The position numbers were made by a program, and so were the translations under genes. The notes under the pieces are model-generated. The model was not told the origin of the DNA. It did not search any database and worked only from the letters and a program-made list of their open reading frames with translations. 55,580 nucleotides of DNA from a virus. This document shows, piece by piece, positions 33,230-43,300 of the stretch. Numbering within the stretch: position 1 is the first letter of the stretch; each line of letters opens with the position of its first letter. The stretch lies in the IMG/VR virus record IMGVR_UViG_3300031578_000044, positions 1 through 55,580 of that record. The stretch is one strand, 5' to 3'.

Positions 33230-35215
33230 ATGCCAGCGGAAGGATCAGGTAAAGCAATCGCCGGACCAGCGTCAACGACGGTTCGGACAAACGAGGGCGC
33301 ACGCGTCGTGGCTGAGGTGCCGAACCATCGGACTCAGGTTCGCATTGGCAAGCCGTCCCGGGTGGTCGTTGGATCGATGCGCTCGCAAAACAAGTCGAGC
33401 TTCCGAGCAAGGGTGGCCGCTTCTTGCGGCCCCGGCAGCGGTGGCTTTGGCGGGACCGGTGGCGCATACGGCGGTGGCGGTGGCGGTGGTGGTGGCGGCG
33501 GGTTCGGAGGCAACGGGGGTGGTGGCGCAGTTGCCCAAGCATCCGCGGGCAACTTCTATTCGCCCGAGCTGTCGACGGACTTCCTTGAGCTTCCGCAGTC
33601 TCTCAACGAGCAGTGGAACTACTACCGATTCTTCTACAACAACGAGCCGTTCGTCGGGCAGGCCCTTGACCTGCACACTGAGCTGCCGTTGTCGAAGGTC
33701 CGCCTTGCTCGCCCCAAGGCCAAAAGCAAGGCGCTTGCAGACCGGGCACTCCGTTTCTGCGAGAAGTGGGTCGAGGGCATCGGACTGCTGCAACGGCTGC
33801 TGGAGATCGTCCACGACTACTTCCTCATCGGGGAGGTCTACATCTTCTGCGAGGATGCCAACCCCGACATGCCTCGGGAGGTTCGGCAGAAGGTCGTCCG
33901 TCGCGTGGAGCACGACGGCACTCTCACAGAGCAGTGGATCGACCGCGAAGAGGCCGATGACCTCGCTGTTGAATGGCTCAAGCAGAACTACAAGGGGCTC
34001 ACGAACGTCCGCATCCTACCTCCTGAGCAGGTGCACATCCAGACGTTCCCGTTCACGGATGAAGTGATCATCGAGCTTATCCCTGACTCCAAGACGAAGC
34101 ACGTCCTCGAGATGGCTGAGCAGGGGGACCGCAACGCACAACGCGTGGCAGATTCTATGGACCCTGTGGTCATCGAGGCTCTTCGTCGCGGTGACAACAT
34201 CCCGCTGTCCACGGACCCTGATGGGGGCTCGTTCGTCCACTACATGGCGAACAAGAAGTCGCAGTACGAGCCGCGCGGCCACAGCATCCTCCAGCGATGC
34301 CTCCGTACGCTCGTGTACTTCGACAAACTCCGTCAGGCGCAGACGAGTATCGCTTCGCGCCACATGACTCCTGTGCGTCTCGTCTACGCCGAGGACATGA
34401 GCGAGGCCGACACGGAGAACCTGCGCGACCAGATTGACCTCGCGCTCCAAGACCCCGACTACTCGATCGTCACGAACTTCCAGGTCACCTGGGAGGAGAT
34501 GAACTCAAACGGCCGTCTCCTTGAGCTCACGGGAGAGTACGACCTCATCAGCCGTCAGCTCTACGCGGGCCTTGGTGTGACTGAGACGTTGCTCAACGGT
34601 GAGTCGAGCTACTCGGGTGACCGCATCAACCTCGAGGTCATCAACACGCGCTACATGCTGCTTCGTGAAAACGTGCAGCGCCTCGTCGAGCAGTACTTCT
34701 TCAAGCCGATGTGTCGACGCATGGGCTTCGTGGAGGAGGACGAGGACGGCGAGATGGTGGTCATCTACCCGAAGCTGAGCTTCACCAGGCTCGCGCTCCG
34801 GGACAATCAGGACACCTTCGATGCCCTGTTCCAGCTCTACCAGAAGGGCAGCCTGGACATCGAGACGATCCTCGACCTGCTCAACATCGACCCGGTCATG
34901 GTCAAGGAGCGCCTCGAGCGAGACTTCGCCACGTTCAACGATGCGCAGTTCAACGAAGTCCTTCGTTCGGTCTACGGCCGGTCGGGCGACCAACTCGCCG
35001 AGAACTCCAACATCGTCAACAAGATCGCGGAACAGCTCGGGCTCGAGTACAGCAAGCCCGAAGAGCCTGGCATGGGCCGATTCGCGTCCCTCAAGACCGC
35101 ATCAGAGGGGGGTCTCCAAATTGGTGACGACATGGTTTCCAAGATCGCTGATGCAGTGGTCGAACGGCTCATGGGGACGCGGAAGGCGCCCGGAGAGCCC
35201 TCTGACGAGTCTTAG
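33230..35215 (+). CDS. Portal protein
   Basis: This 661-residue protein is the likely portal, the dodecameric channel through which DNA enters and leaves the head. It follows the terminase, has typical portal length, and contains portal-like blocks: QWNYYRFFYNNEPFVGQALD, VHDYFLIGEVYIFCED, ILPPEQVHIQTFPF and DLISRQLYAGLGVTETLL. The start is ATG 33230 behind CAGGAGATGAG. Residues about 60-105 are an unusual Gly-rich spacer with a run of around eleven glycines near residue 88, after RARVAASCG. The C-terminal 60 residues look disordered. Confidence 0.85.
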   Translation: MPAEGSGKAIAGPASTTVRTNEGARVVAEVPNHRTQVRIGKPSRVVVGSMRSQNKSSFRARVAASCGPGSGGFGGTGGAYGGGGGGGGGGGFGGNGGGGAVAQASAGNFYSPELSTDFLELPQSLNEQWNYYRFFYNNEPFVGQALDLHTELPLSKVRLARPKAKSKALADRALRFCEKWVEGIGLLQRLLEIVHDYFLIGEVYIFCEDANPDMPREVRQKVVRRVEHDGTLTEQWIDREEADDLAVEWLKQNYKGLTNVRILPPEQVHIQTFPFTDEVIIELIPDSKTKHVLEMAEQGDRNAQRVADSMDPVVIEALRRGDNIPLSTDPDGGSFVHYMANKKSQYEPRGHSILQRCLRTLVYFDKLRQAQTSIASRHMTPVRLVYAEDMSEADTENLRDQIDLALQDPDYSIVTNFQVTWEEMNSNGRLLELTGEYDLISRQLYAGLGVTETLLNGESSYSGDRINLEVINTRYMLLRENVQRLVEQYFFKPMCRRMGFVEEDEDGEMVVIYPKLSFTRLALRDNQDTFDALFQLYQKGSLDIETILDLLNIDPVMVKERLERDFATFNDAQFNEVLRSVYGRSGDQLAENSNIVNKIAEQLGLEYSKPEEPGMGRFASLKTASEGGLQIGDDMVSKIADAVVERLMGTRKAPGEPSDES

Positions 35216-35216
35216 C

Positions 35217-35240
35217 GGTTTTCGGTCTATCGCGGCCCTT
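35217..35240 (+). promoter_or_regulatory. Putative late promoter motif, site D
   Basis: The sequence begins GGTTTTCGGTCTATCGC and ends GGCCCTT, immediately after the portal stop and 40 bases before the GTG at 35257. It matches site B at 19 of 24 positions. Confidence 0.45.
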
Positions 35241-35256
35241 CTAGCGGAGGGTTCGC

Positions 35257-37380
35257 GTGCCCCAGCCTGCGCCACAGAACTTCACGAAAATCGCTAACCG
35301 CGTCGTCCAGAGATGGATGCGGCGAAGTGTGCGTGTGGCCAAAGCGACGGGGACCAAGACCGGCCAAGGCGAATCGGTCGGGCTGTTCATCCCGCTCCCG
35401 AAGGACCTGGCCAAGCAGTTCCCAGACTTGGGGAAGAACGACTCTTCCCCCTCTCATGTCACCTTCCTCTACATCGGGGATTTCAAGGACAAGGAGCAGC
35501 AAGAAAAACTCGTCGAGGTCCTCCGCGAGACGATGCGGAAGTGGTGGCCCGGAGCCAAGGCCACCCTCAATGGCCTTGAGTACTTCGACCACCACGACAA
35601 GGACCGTCGTGTCCCCCACGTCGCCGTCGATTTCGACAAGGACCTGAGCGGGTTCAAACACCGCGTCAAGCAGGAACTCAGCGACGAAGGCATCGAGGTC
35701 GGTGACAAGTTCCCTGAGTTCAAGCCTCACGTCACCCTCTCGTACATGCCCGGCATGGACTCGGAGTGGGAAGGGGAGGTGCCCGAAGGGTCCTGGAACT
35801 TCGATGAGATGGAGGTCTGGGGGCTCCCCGAGCTCCACACCATCAAACTCGGACCCTCGGAGAAGAAGGTCGCCGCATCCTGGCTCCGAGGCAAGGTGGC
35901 CGGCTGGTGGGCCATCTCCCCCGGCAACCCAGGGATCAACCCGCCTCCCGTGGACAAGGGCGGCCTACTGAATGCACTCCCTGGCACAGACCCCGATAGC
36001 GCCCGCTACAACGGAGACGGGCCGGCTGACATCATGGGCAATGCGCTCGCTGCCGTGAACCAGGAGTATATTGACGCGTGGAAGCGTCCTGCGACTCCCG
36101 AGGAGATGCAGGCAGTCTTCGACTTCGTCTACGGAGGATTCGAGCGAGCACCCGAGCACTACCTCCCCAAAGGCGATTCTGTCAGCCTCCGGGTAGCGGC
36201 TCGTTACATGCAGTCTTCCGTCCATCGCAAAAACATCTCCCTCATGAAGTGGCTCTCGCAACTGACCCGTCGATTGGGGGTTGGCCGGGACACGTACGTC
36301 GTGGGTGGTGCTGTGCGGAACTTTTTGATCGATCAGCCGATCAAGGACATCGACATTGTCATCGATACCACGAAGGCTGGCCGTGACTCTGACTGGCTCG
36401 CCAAGCAGATCGCTCGCAACATCCCAGCTCCCACGAACGTCACCACGAATCAATATGGCGTCGCCATCCTGACCGTGAAGGGGACGTGGATGATCGGAGG
36501 GGACGACCTCAACGGCGAAGTCCTTGAGATCGCCAACGCTCGCAAGGAAAGCTATGGGGGCCAGGGCGGCAAGGGCTACAAGCCTCACGCAGTCGCCCCT
36601 GCCACAATCGATGAGGACGTGCTTCGACGCGAGTTCACGTTCAACACGCTGCTATGGCGCATGATGGACTTGGCCCATGGTCCTGACAAAGCCGAGATCA
36701 TCGACCTCACTGGCTGCGGTCGTCGTGACCTCGATCAGCGTGTGGTTCGTTGTCCGCAAGACCCCGACAAGGTGTTTTCGGATGACCCGACTCGGATGCT
36801 CCGGGCCATCAAGTTCACCGGCAAGTACGGCTTCAAGATTCCTCCCGATGTGGTGCGCTCCATCAAGCGCAACGTCTCCAAGCTCAAGCGCATGCCGTGG
36901 GAGGCTGTGGCGTCGATTCTCGTGAACGACGTGATGAGTCAGCCGACTGCTCGCAAGTCTCTCAAGCAGATGAAGGACCTTGGGTTGCTCGACACTGTGT
37001 CGGAGATGATCCAGGAGCAGAAGCCGTTCGCCACGTACATGAGCAACCAGCTCCGTCGCAACCGCAAGGTCCAGTTCTTGCTCGACCTCCTCGAGCTGGG
37101 CGTCCCCGCATCGACGCCGATCTCGTTTCTCGACCGCGCAGGCCAGCAGCGGTTGCGAGACCTGACTGTTTCGATGCCTGAGAAGGAGGCCGTCGCCTTC
37201 GTCGAGAATCTCATCAAGCCTCCTGTGGACAACAAGCGCATCATCGACGTGCTCAAGTTGGAGGGCCCCGATCGCCGTCACATCACCCCGACTGCTCGGC
37301 ATCTGATCCTGCAAAATCCCGAGCTCGCGTCCAAGGGACAGCATCTCACTGACGCTGTCATCAAGGGATTGAGGAAGTGA
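35257..37380 (+). CDS. 2H phosphoesterase / CCA-type nucleotidyltransferase fusion
   Basis: This 707-residue multidomain protein starts at GTG 35257. Residues 1-25 carry an RVA-like motif (KIANRVVQRWMRR). Residues about 35-205 form a 2H phosphoesterase with HVTFLYIGD and HVTLSYMPG; such enzymes cut or ligate 2',5' or cyclic phosphodiesters. A linker domain follows (YNGDGPADIMGNAL), then another motif (LRVAARYMQS). Residues about 340-560 are a class II CCA-adding or poly(A) polymerase fold: YVVGGAVRNFLI, DIDIVID, LRREFTFNTLLW and DDPTRMLRAIKFTG. The fusion suggests RNA or tRNA repair, or removal of nucleotide signals. Its stop overlaps the giant protein's start. Confidence 0.82.
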   Translation: MPQPAPQNFTKIANRVVQRWMRRSVRVAKATGTKTGQGESVGLFIPLPKDLAKQFPDLGKNDSSPSHVTFLYIGDFKDKEQQEKLVEVLRETMRKWWPGAKATLNGLEYFDHHDKDRRVPHVAVDFDKDLSGFKHRVKQELSDEGIEVGDKFPEFKPHVTLSYMPGMDSEWEGEVPEGSWNFDEMEVWGLPELHTIKLGPSEKKVAASWLRGKVAGWWAISPGNPGINPPPVDKGGLLNALPGTDPDSARYNGDGPADIMGNALAAVNQEYIDAWKRPATPEEMQAVFDFVYGGFERAPEHYLPKGDSVSLRVAARYMQSSVHRKNISLMKWLSQLTRRLGVGRDTYVVGGAVRNFLIDQPIKDIDIVIDTTKAGRDSDWLAKQIARNIPAPTNVTTNQYGVAILTVKGTWMIGGDDLNGEVLEIANARKESYGGQGGKGYKPHAVAPATIDEDVLRREFTFNTLLWRMMDLAHGPDKAEIIDLTGCGRRDLDQRVVRCPQDPDKVFSDDPTRMLRAIKFTGKYGFKIPPDVVRSIKRNVSKLKRMPWEAVASILVNDVMSQPTARKSLKQMKDLGLLDTVSEMIQEQKPFATYMSNQLRRNRKVQFLLDLLELGVPASTPISFLDRAGQQRLRDLTVSMPEKEAVAFVENLIKPPVDNKRIIDVLKLEGPDRRHITPTARHLILQNPELASKGQHLTDAVIKGLRK

Positions 37381-40300
37381 ACGCTCTCGTCGCACGCGTG
37401 GCTGCACGCCACATGGCTGCTCAGGATGATTTCTCCGTGGGCGACGAGGTGCTGTTTGGCAAGTACAAGAACAAGCGCGGCAAGATCGTGCGTCTGTTTG
37501 AGGATGAACGCGGCATCCCATCCGTCGAGATTGAGCCCATCCCCAAGGGTCGCAAACAGAACCGTGTGATCGGCCTCTACAAGATCTGGAAGGGCGACCA
37601 TCGCAAGCAGGCCGCGTACTCCAAGGAGTTTTTGGAGTTCGTTCAGGGACGCCGTTTCCAAAACCCCGACACCGGCAACCAAGTCTTGTTCCAGAGCCTT
37701 GAGGTTCCTGAGCAGGTCAAGATTTACCAGCAGTGGGGTGCCGCACAGAACGCCCAAGAAGAGAAGCCTGAGGGCCGAGAGCGCCACGAGCCCGGAAGGC
37801 TCCCGCCTGCGTGGAACCGTGACTCGGACATGGCACGTAAGGTAGAGAAACTCGCGGAAGAGTACGCGACGGAGTACGAGGATTTCTTTGACGGAATGCG
37901 ACAAGTGTCCGTGGAGGACGAGCGCTATCGAGGGGCCGAATTCGCGGGCGAGGCGGTTATGCTCCGCGAGTGGGACCGTCACATCCCTGGGTACGTGCGG
38001 TTGCCCCCCTCTTCCACTTTGGAGGCTATGAGCGACGAAGATCGGCGCATCGCGCTGACTTCATGGGACGCCGGTGTCAAGTTCATGGACGAGGTGCTTG
38101 GGGATGGTGAACGTCTTTCCCTTTTAGAGACCATGAAGCCTTCGGGAGAAGGAGGGTCGCTGGGGTCCCCCGGAGAAGGCTGGATCGACTCGACCCACAG
38201 CCCTGGAGCCCAACGTCTGCAAGGAGCTCTCCGAGAGTTGGGTATCGAGACACACCTGCCGTCTCGAGGCATCGAAGACCATGCAAAATGGCGTGACGAA
38301 GGGGCATCGAACGACCTACTCAAGAGTGCGTTGACGAAGGCGATGGCATGGCAACGCGCCTACTTCGCTGCGATGGGTGTTGAGGATGTGATGCTTTTCC
38401 GGGGAGCCAGTCTCGGTGACGAGGTGGCACGTCAACAGGAGCCCCACCCAACCGACAAACAGCAGAAATATCTTCCTCAAGGGATTCCGGTCACGTTGCA
38501 GAGTCGCCAGGAACTCTCGAGTTTCACGATGGACCCTTACGTTGCCTACAACTTCACTCATCGAAATCGGAGTCCGGGAGAGAGTGACGAGAGCTACGAG
38601 AGTCGGGCGGGGAATTCCCTTCGCGGAGCAGTGGCGTACCGGGTTCCTGTTGACCGGATTGTTTTGTCCCCAGCCGCAATCCCACAGCTCGGGCCTGCAA
38701 CTCCGAAAATCAAGGAGGGCTACCGAGAGGTCGAGTTCATTGTGGGGGGCATTGGGGAACTTGAAGGGCGCACGCTGCCTTCACTGGATGCGGGATACGG
38801 AGCGGGCCGGTACGACCCCGAGAAGATGAAGCTCGCGACCAAGATCACCATCGAGATGTCCGACGAAGACGAGGATGCGTGGCATAAGAGCGTGCGACGC
38901 GAGAACAAGGGCGACCGCCGCAAACAGGCCGCGTACTCCAAGGAGTTTTTGGACTCTGTGCAGGGGCAGCGGTTCCGCAACCCCGACACAGGCAACAAGG
39001 TCGTTTTCAAGTCGCTCTCCGAAGCAGAGCAACGGAAGATCCACGAGCGATGGGAGGCCCGTCATCGTAGCCAAGACGCGTCGGGGCCCACGGTGACAGA
39101 GCGCGGCCGTACCTTCGAGACAGGCAAGCCCGTTGCGTTTGAGTTCCTCCGCAACACTGAGAAGGCTCCCAAGGCCCCTTCGGATTCGGACCCGTACCAG
39201 CAGAAGATCGAGCCCGCAGGGTTCTATGTGACCCACAAGGACACGGACGGGGACCCACTCCCGGGCTACGACACGGGCACCATCAGTTTTCAGAACCCGC
39301 TCGTGCTCGCGGTCAACACCAACCCTGATGGCCCGATCTACGACGAGAACTCTTGGAAGGCGCAACTCGAGCGTCAGTACGGCAAGCGTGGAAAGGCCCT
39401 CACCAAGGCCCTCCAAGCTGACGGATACGACGGCATCGTGACCGTCACCCAAGTTCGTGGAAAGCCCTACACGTCCGAGATTGTTGTGCTCGACTCCGAA
39501 AAGTCTGTGCAGAAGGGCGACGACCGTAAGCGCAGGGCACAAGAGATCGCGGGCATGGGGTACGAGGCGGCGGCGCAGCTCGACAACGATGAACTTGATA
39601 GTGTGGCGTTTGGCGTGAAGCAGGGGGTCCAAGACCTTCGCATCGACCAGCTCAAGGTCAAGTACGACGCGGATCTTGAGCAGGCTGAGCATGCGGTGTC
39701 TCGAGAGCCCGACCGCTGGAAGGAACACCTTGATGAGCCTATTGAGGTCCGTTTCAAGGATGGGGAGTTCCACATCGAGGACGGCCACCATCGGTACGTG
39801 ACGGCCCAGCGCATGGGCCGCGACAGCGTGAAGGTGGACCTGACTATCGATGACAACCCTGTGAAGAAGATCTTTGAAATGGCCGGCAAGAAAATGGCTT
39901 CCTTCCATCGTGAAGCGTGCATCATCGCCGGCCGTCGGTTCGGAGACAGTCTGTGTCTCATCAAGAACCGCGACCGTGCCTACGACGCAGAGCTCGAGAT
40001 CGTGCACCTGGAGAAGGACGGCACCGAGATGGCTGTCATCCTCGATACCGTGACCGGGTACATGGAGGGCGTCAACGAGCACGGGATCGCGGTCGTCAAC
40101 ACAACTCTGATGGTTGTGCGCGACGAAGCCGAGGGCAAGAAGAAGTCCCCCAACGGAGACAAGGGCAAGAAGCCCCTCACGTCCAAGGACGGCCCCAAGA
40201 TCTACCGCGCCCTGGCGTGTGACAACATTGAGGATGCCCTTGAGTCCTTGCGCACGGACGACAACGGTATTCGGGGCCATACCTTCGTGGCCGACGGCAA

Positions 40301-43300
40301 CAAGTTGTTCTCCATTGAGTGCAGCAAGACGCACCCAGCTCGCGTAACGGAACTCGACCCAGACCGCGTCAACACTCGAACGAACCACGGCGTCTCGTAC
40401 CCCGATGCCGGGTACACGCACGGCGAGGACTACGTTAGTTCCGTCGTGCGTCGGTGGGAGGCACAGAAACGTCTGCAGGACATCAAGCGTCCTGAGGCGG
40501 CAGCCGTGGCCCTCATTGAGGCGATCGATGAGGCTGACAGCCCGTTCAATCCGGTCCGCACCACGGACAAGATGCGAACGACGAGCCAGCTTACCATCGA
40601 CACGACCAACCCGAGGTTGCTGCTCTATCTGATCCCTGGCCACGCCAAGGTCGTCAAGCGTCGCAACACGCTGCCGGATGGGCGCAAGCCCAAGATCCCT
40701 GTCCGTGTCTTCAAATACCGCAACAAGATGGAAGACCGGAAGAAGCCGGTCAACAAAGACGCCGCCTTGATCGAACGCGTCGCAGCCCGATCATTGGACA
40801 AGCTCCCCGGTGGGTTGGCCGATGAGAAGAAGCCTGAGGATTTCGATCCCGAACAGATCGCCAAGGGCACTAAGGTCGAGCTTGAGCATACGGATGACCG
40901 TGCAGTGGCCCGTGAAGTGGCGATGGATCATCTCACTGAGGACCCGAAGTACTACGACAAGCTTGAGACCATCGAGAAGCACGGCGCCCGCTACAAGTCC
41001 AAGAAGAAGGTCAAGACCAAGGACGGCGACGAGATGACGGTCTACGAGTACAGCGACCGTCAAATCGCTGATCGGAACCGGGGCAAAGCAGAACGCATCG
41101 AGAAACTGCGCAAGCAGATGAAGAAGCTCCAGACCAAGGTCCGCAAGGACGTGAACTCCAAGGACGAGAAGACTCGTGACCTCGCGCTGGCAGTCGGCTT
41201 GATGGACGAGACCTTTGAGCGTGTTGGCAACGACGGGAGCGCCAAGGAAGGCCACTTCGGCGTCACCACCTGGCGGGTGAAGCACATGACCTTCGGTAAG
41301 GGCGGCGTCACGATCACGTACGTCGGCAAGTCGGGGGTTGACCAGAAGAAGAAGGTCACGAACCCGCGCATCGTTTCGGGTCTCAAGGACGCCTGCAAAG
41401 ACAAGGAGCCCAACGCTTGCGTCCTGAGCGTCACGGCTTCCGAAGTCAACGAATACCTCAAGCCGCTCGACATCACCGCCAAGGACATCCGAGGGTTCCA
41501 CGCGAACCAGAAGATGAAAGAGGAACTCCGAAAGGTCCGCAAGGGGAAGCTCCCCGAAGACCCCAAGGAGAAAGAGAAGAAGCTCAAGGACGAGTTCAAG
41601 AGTGCCCTCGAGGCCACTGCTGACGCGGTAGGCCACGAGGCATCAACCTTGCGCAGCCAATACCTCGTCCCAGGCCTGGAGGATGACTACATGAGAGACG
41701 GGACCGTCAATGAGAGTCACACCAAAAAGGGCTCTACCCTCCACACCGCGGCGTTGGACGGAACCCCAACAGAGCGCCACATCCTTGCCCATGCCCAACT
41801 CGCTCCGGTCCTGGTAACCGCCAACCGACGTTGGTGGATTCAAAAAGCTCCGAACCTGTACCGAATCGCGCGTGAAGACGAGAGGCCGCGCCCCCATATC
41901 GAGGGTGTTCGTTTCCCGCCAGAGGTCTTCACAGTGCTCTGGTACGAGGACGACGACGGCAATCGCTATGAGATGCCCGAGGATGGTCCCGAGCATCCCG
42001 AAGGCGCCAAGTACCAACTCAGCCAGTTCCCGAACTACCTGCACGACAGCATGTTGCAGCTCAACGAGGATGGCACCTCTACGGAGATCATGAGCGGTCA
42101 GCGAGGGTTCCCTGAGGACCTTGTGACCTCCATGGTGCGCAGCGGCGAGTGGGACGTGGGCGACGCCATCATGGTCGGCGGCACGAGCTGCGAGCGCTGC
42201 ATGAACGTCTTGTGCAATCGCTACTTGGGCCCGGAGGAAGGCTACCCCTACGACTCGGAAGAGTATTGGCAGTGCGGGACCCGATGCGCCATGTGTGGGC
42301 ACGTCGACAACACCAACGAGCGGGTGGTCCGACAGCCCCGCTATGCGTCTCCGAGCTACGACAGTTACGTCCAGCGCAAGCGCAGAGAAGGCGGCCCTGT
42401 GCTGTCCCGTGATGAATGGGAAGCCAAGGTCATGGGCGTCGAAGATGACGCTGACGAGACCCCTGAGGCTACCCGTGAAGACTGGGAGGCCCGTCGCAAT
42501 GCTCTCATGGAGGAGCACGGCCTCGACAAGTTCCATTCGTCGTACCGTCCTGACGAGAAGCACATGACGATTGACCTCATCTCCGTTCCCAAGGAGAACA
42601 AGGGTCAAGGCAGTGCTTCAAAGGCCATGAAAGAGACGCTGGCGTGGGCTGACTCCAACGGCGTCACGGTCACGTTGTCGCCAACTTCTGAGTTCGGTGC
42701 CTCCAAGAAGCGCCTTGAGAAGTGGTATCGCAGCATGGGCTTCGTGCCGAACAAGGGGCGCAACAAAGACTTCCGGTTCACAGACGCGATGCTCCGCGAG
42801 CCGCAGGCCAAAACGGCCACGAAATCCGATGCGGAGAACGAAGATGAGGCGGTGGCGAAGATGCTCCGCAAGGAGCCCAAACTCAAGCCTCCGCGCTACG
42901 ACCTTCGTGACAACCGTACTCTCGACGACGACGACCCTGAGGACGATCTTGGCGGTGGCGATGACGGCGACCGCGACATGTCCATGAAGTGGAACAAGGT
43001 GGCGAGCCGCGTGGCTTTCCGTTGGACAGCGATTGGGCCTCGAGTCCCACGACCTGAACGCGTTGCTCGACTGTTCTTGGCGGAGGCGCCCCCAAAGGAC
43101 AAAGCCCAGCCCAAGAGCGGTCCGAGCTTCGAGGAGTGGGTCAAGAACCAGAAATTCAAGCACCCTGAGACCAGCAACGATGTTGGGTTCTCATCGCTCC
43201 CCTCTGACGAGCAGGCCAAGATCCGCGAGAAGTGGAAGGGTCAGCAACAGCCTGAGGATGAGAGCGGCAAGGACAAGGGGAAGGGTGATGAGGATGCGAA

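Noticed and set aside
41170-41690. Reading the TopoIB segment as a tyrosine recombinase (integrase)
   Set aside because: The order R-K-R-H-Y with an RVGN block and VGKSG, and the 9-residue His-Tyr spacing, match TopoIB better. There is also no attachment-site-like context.
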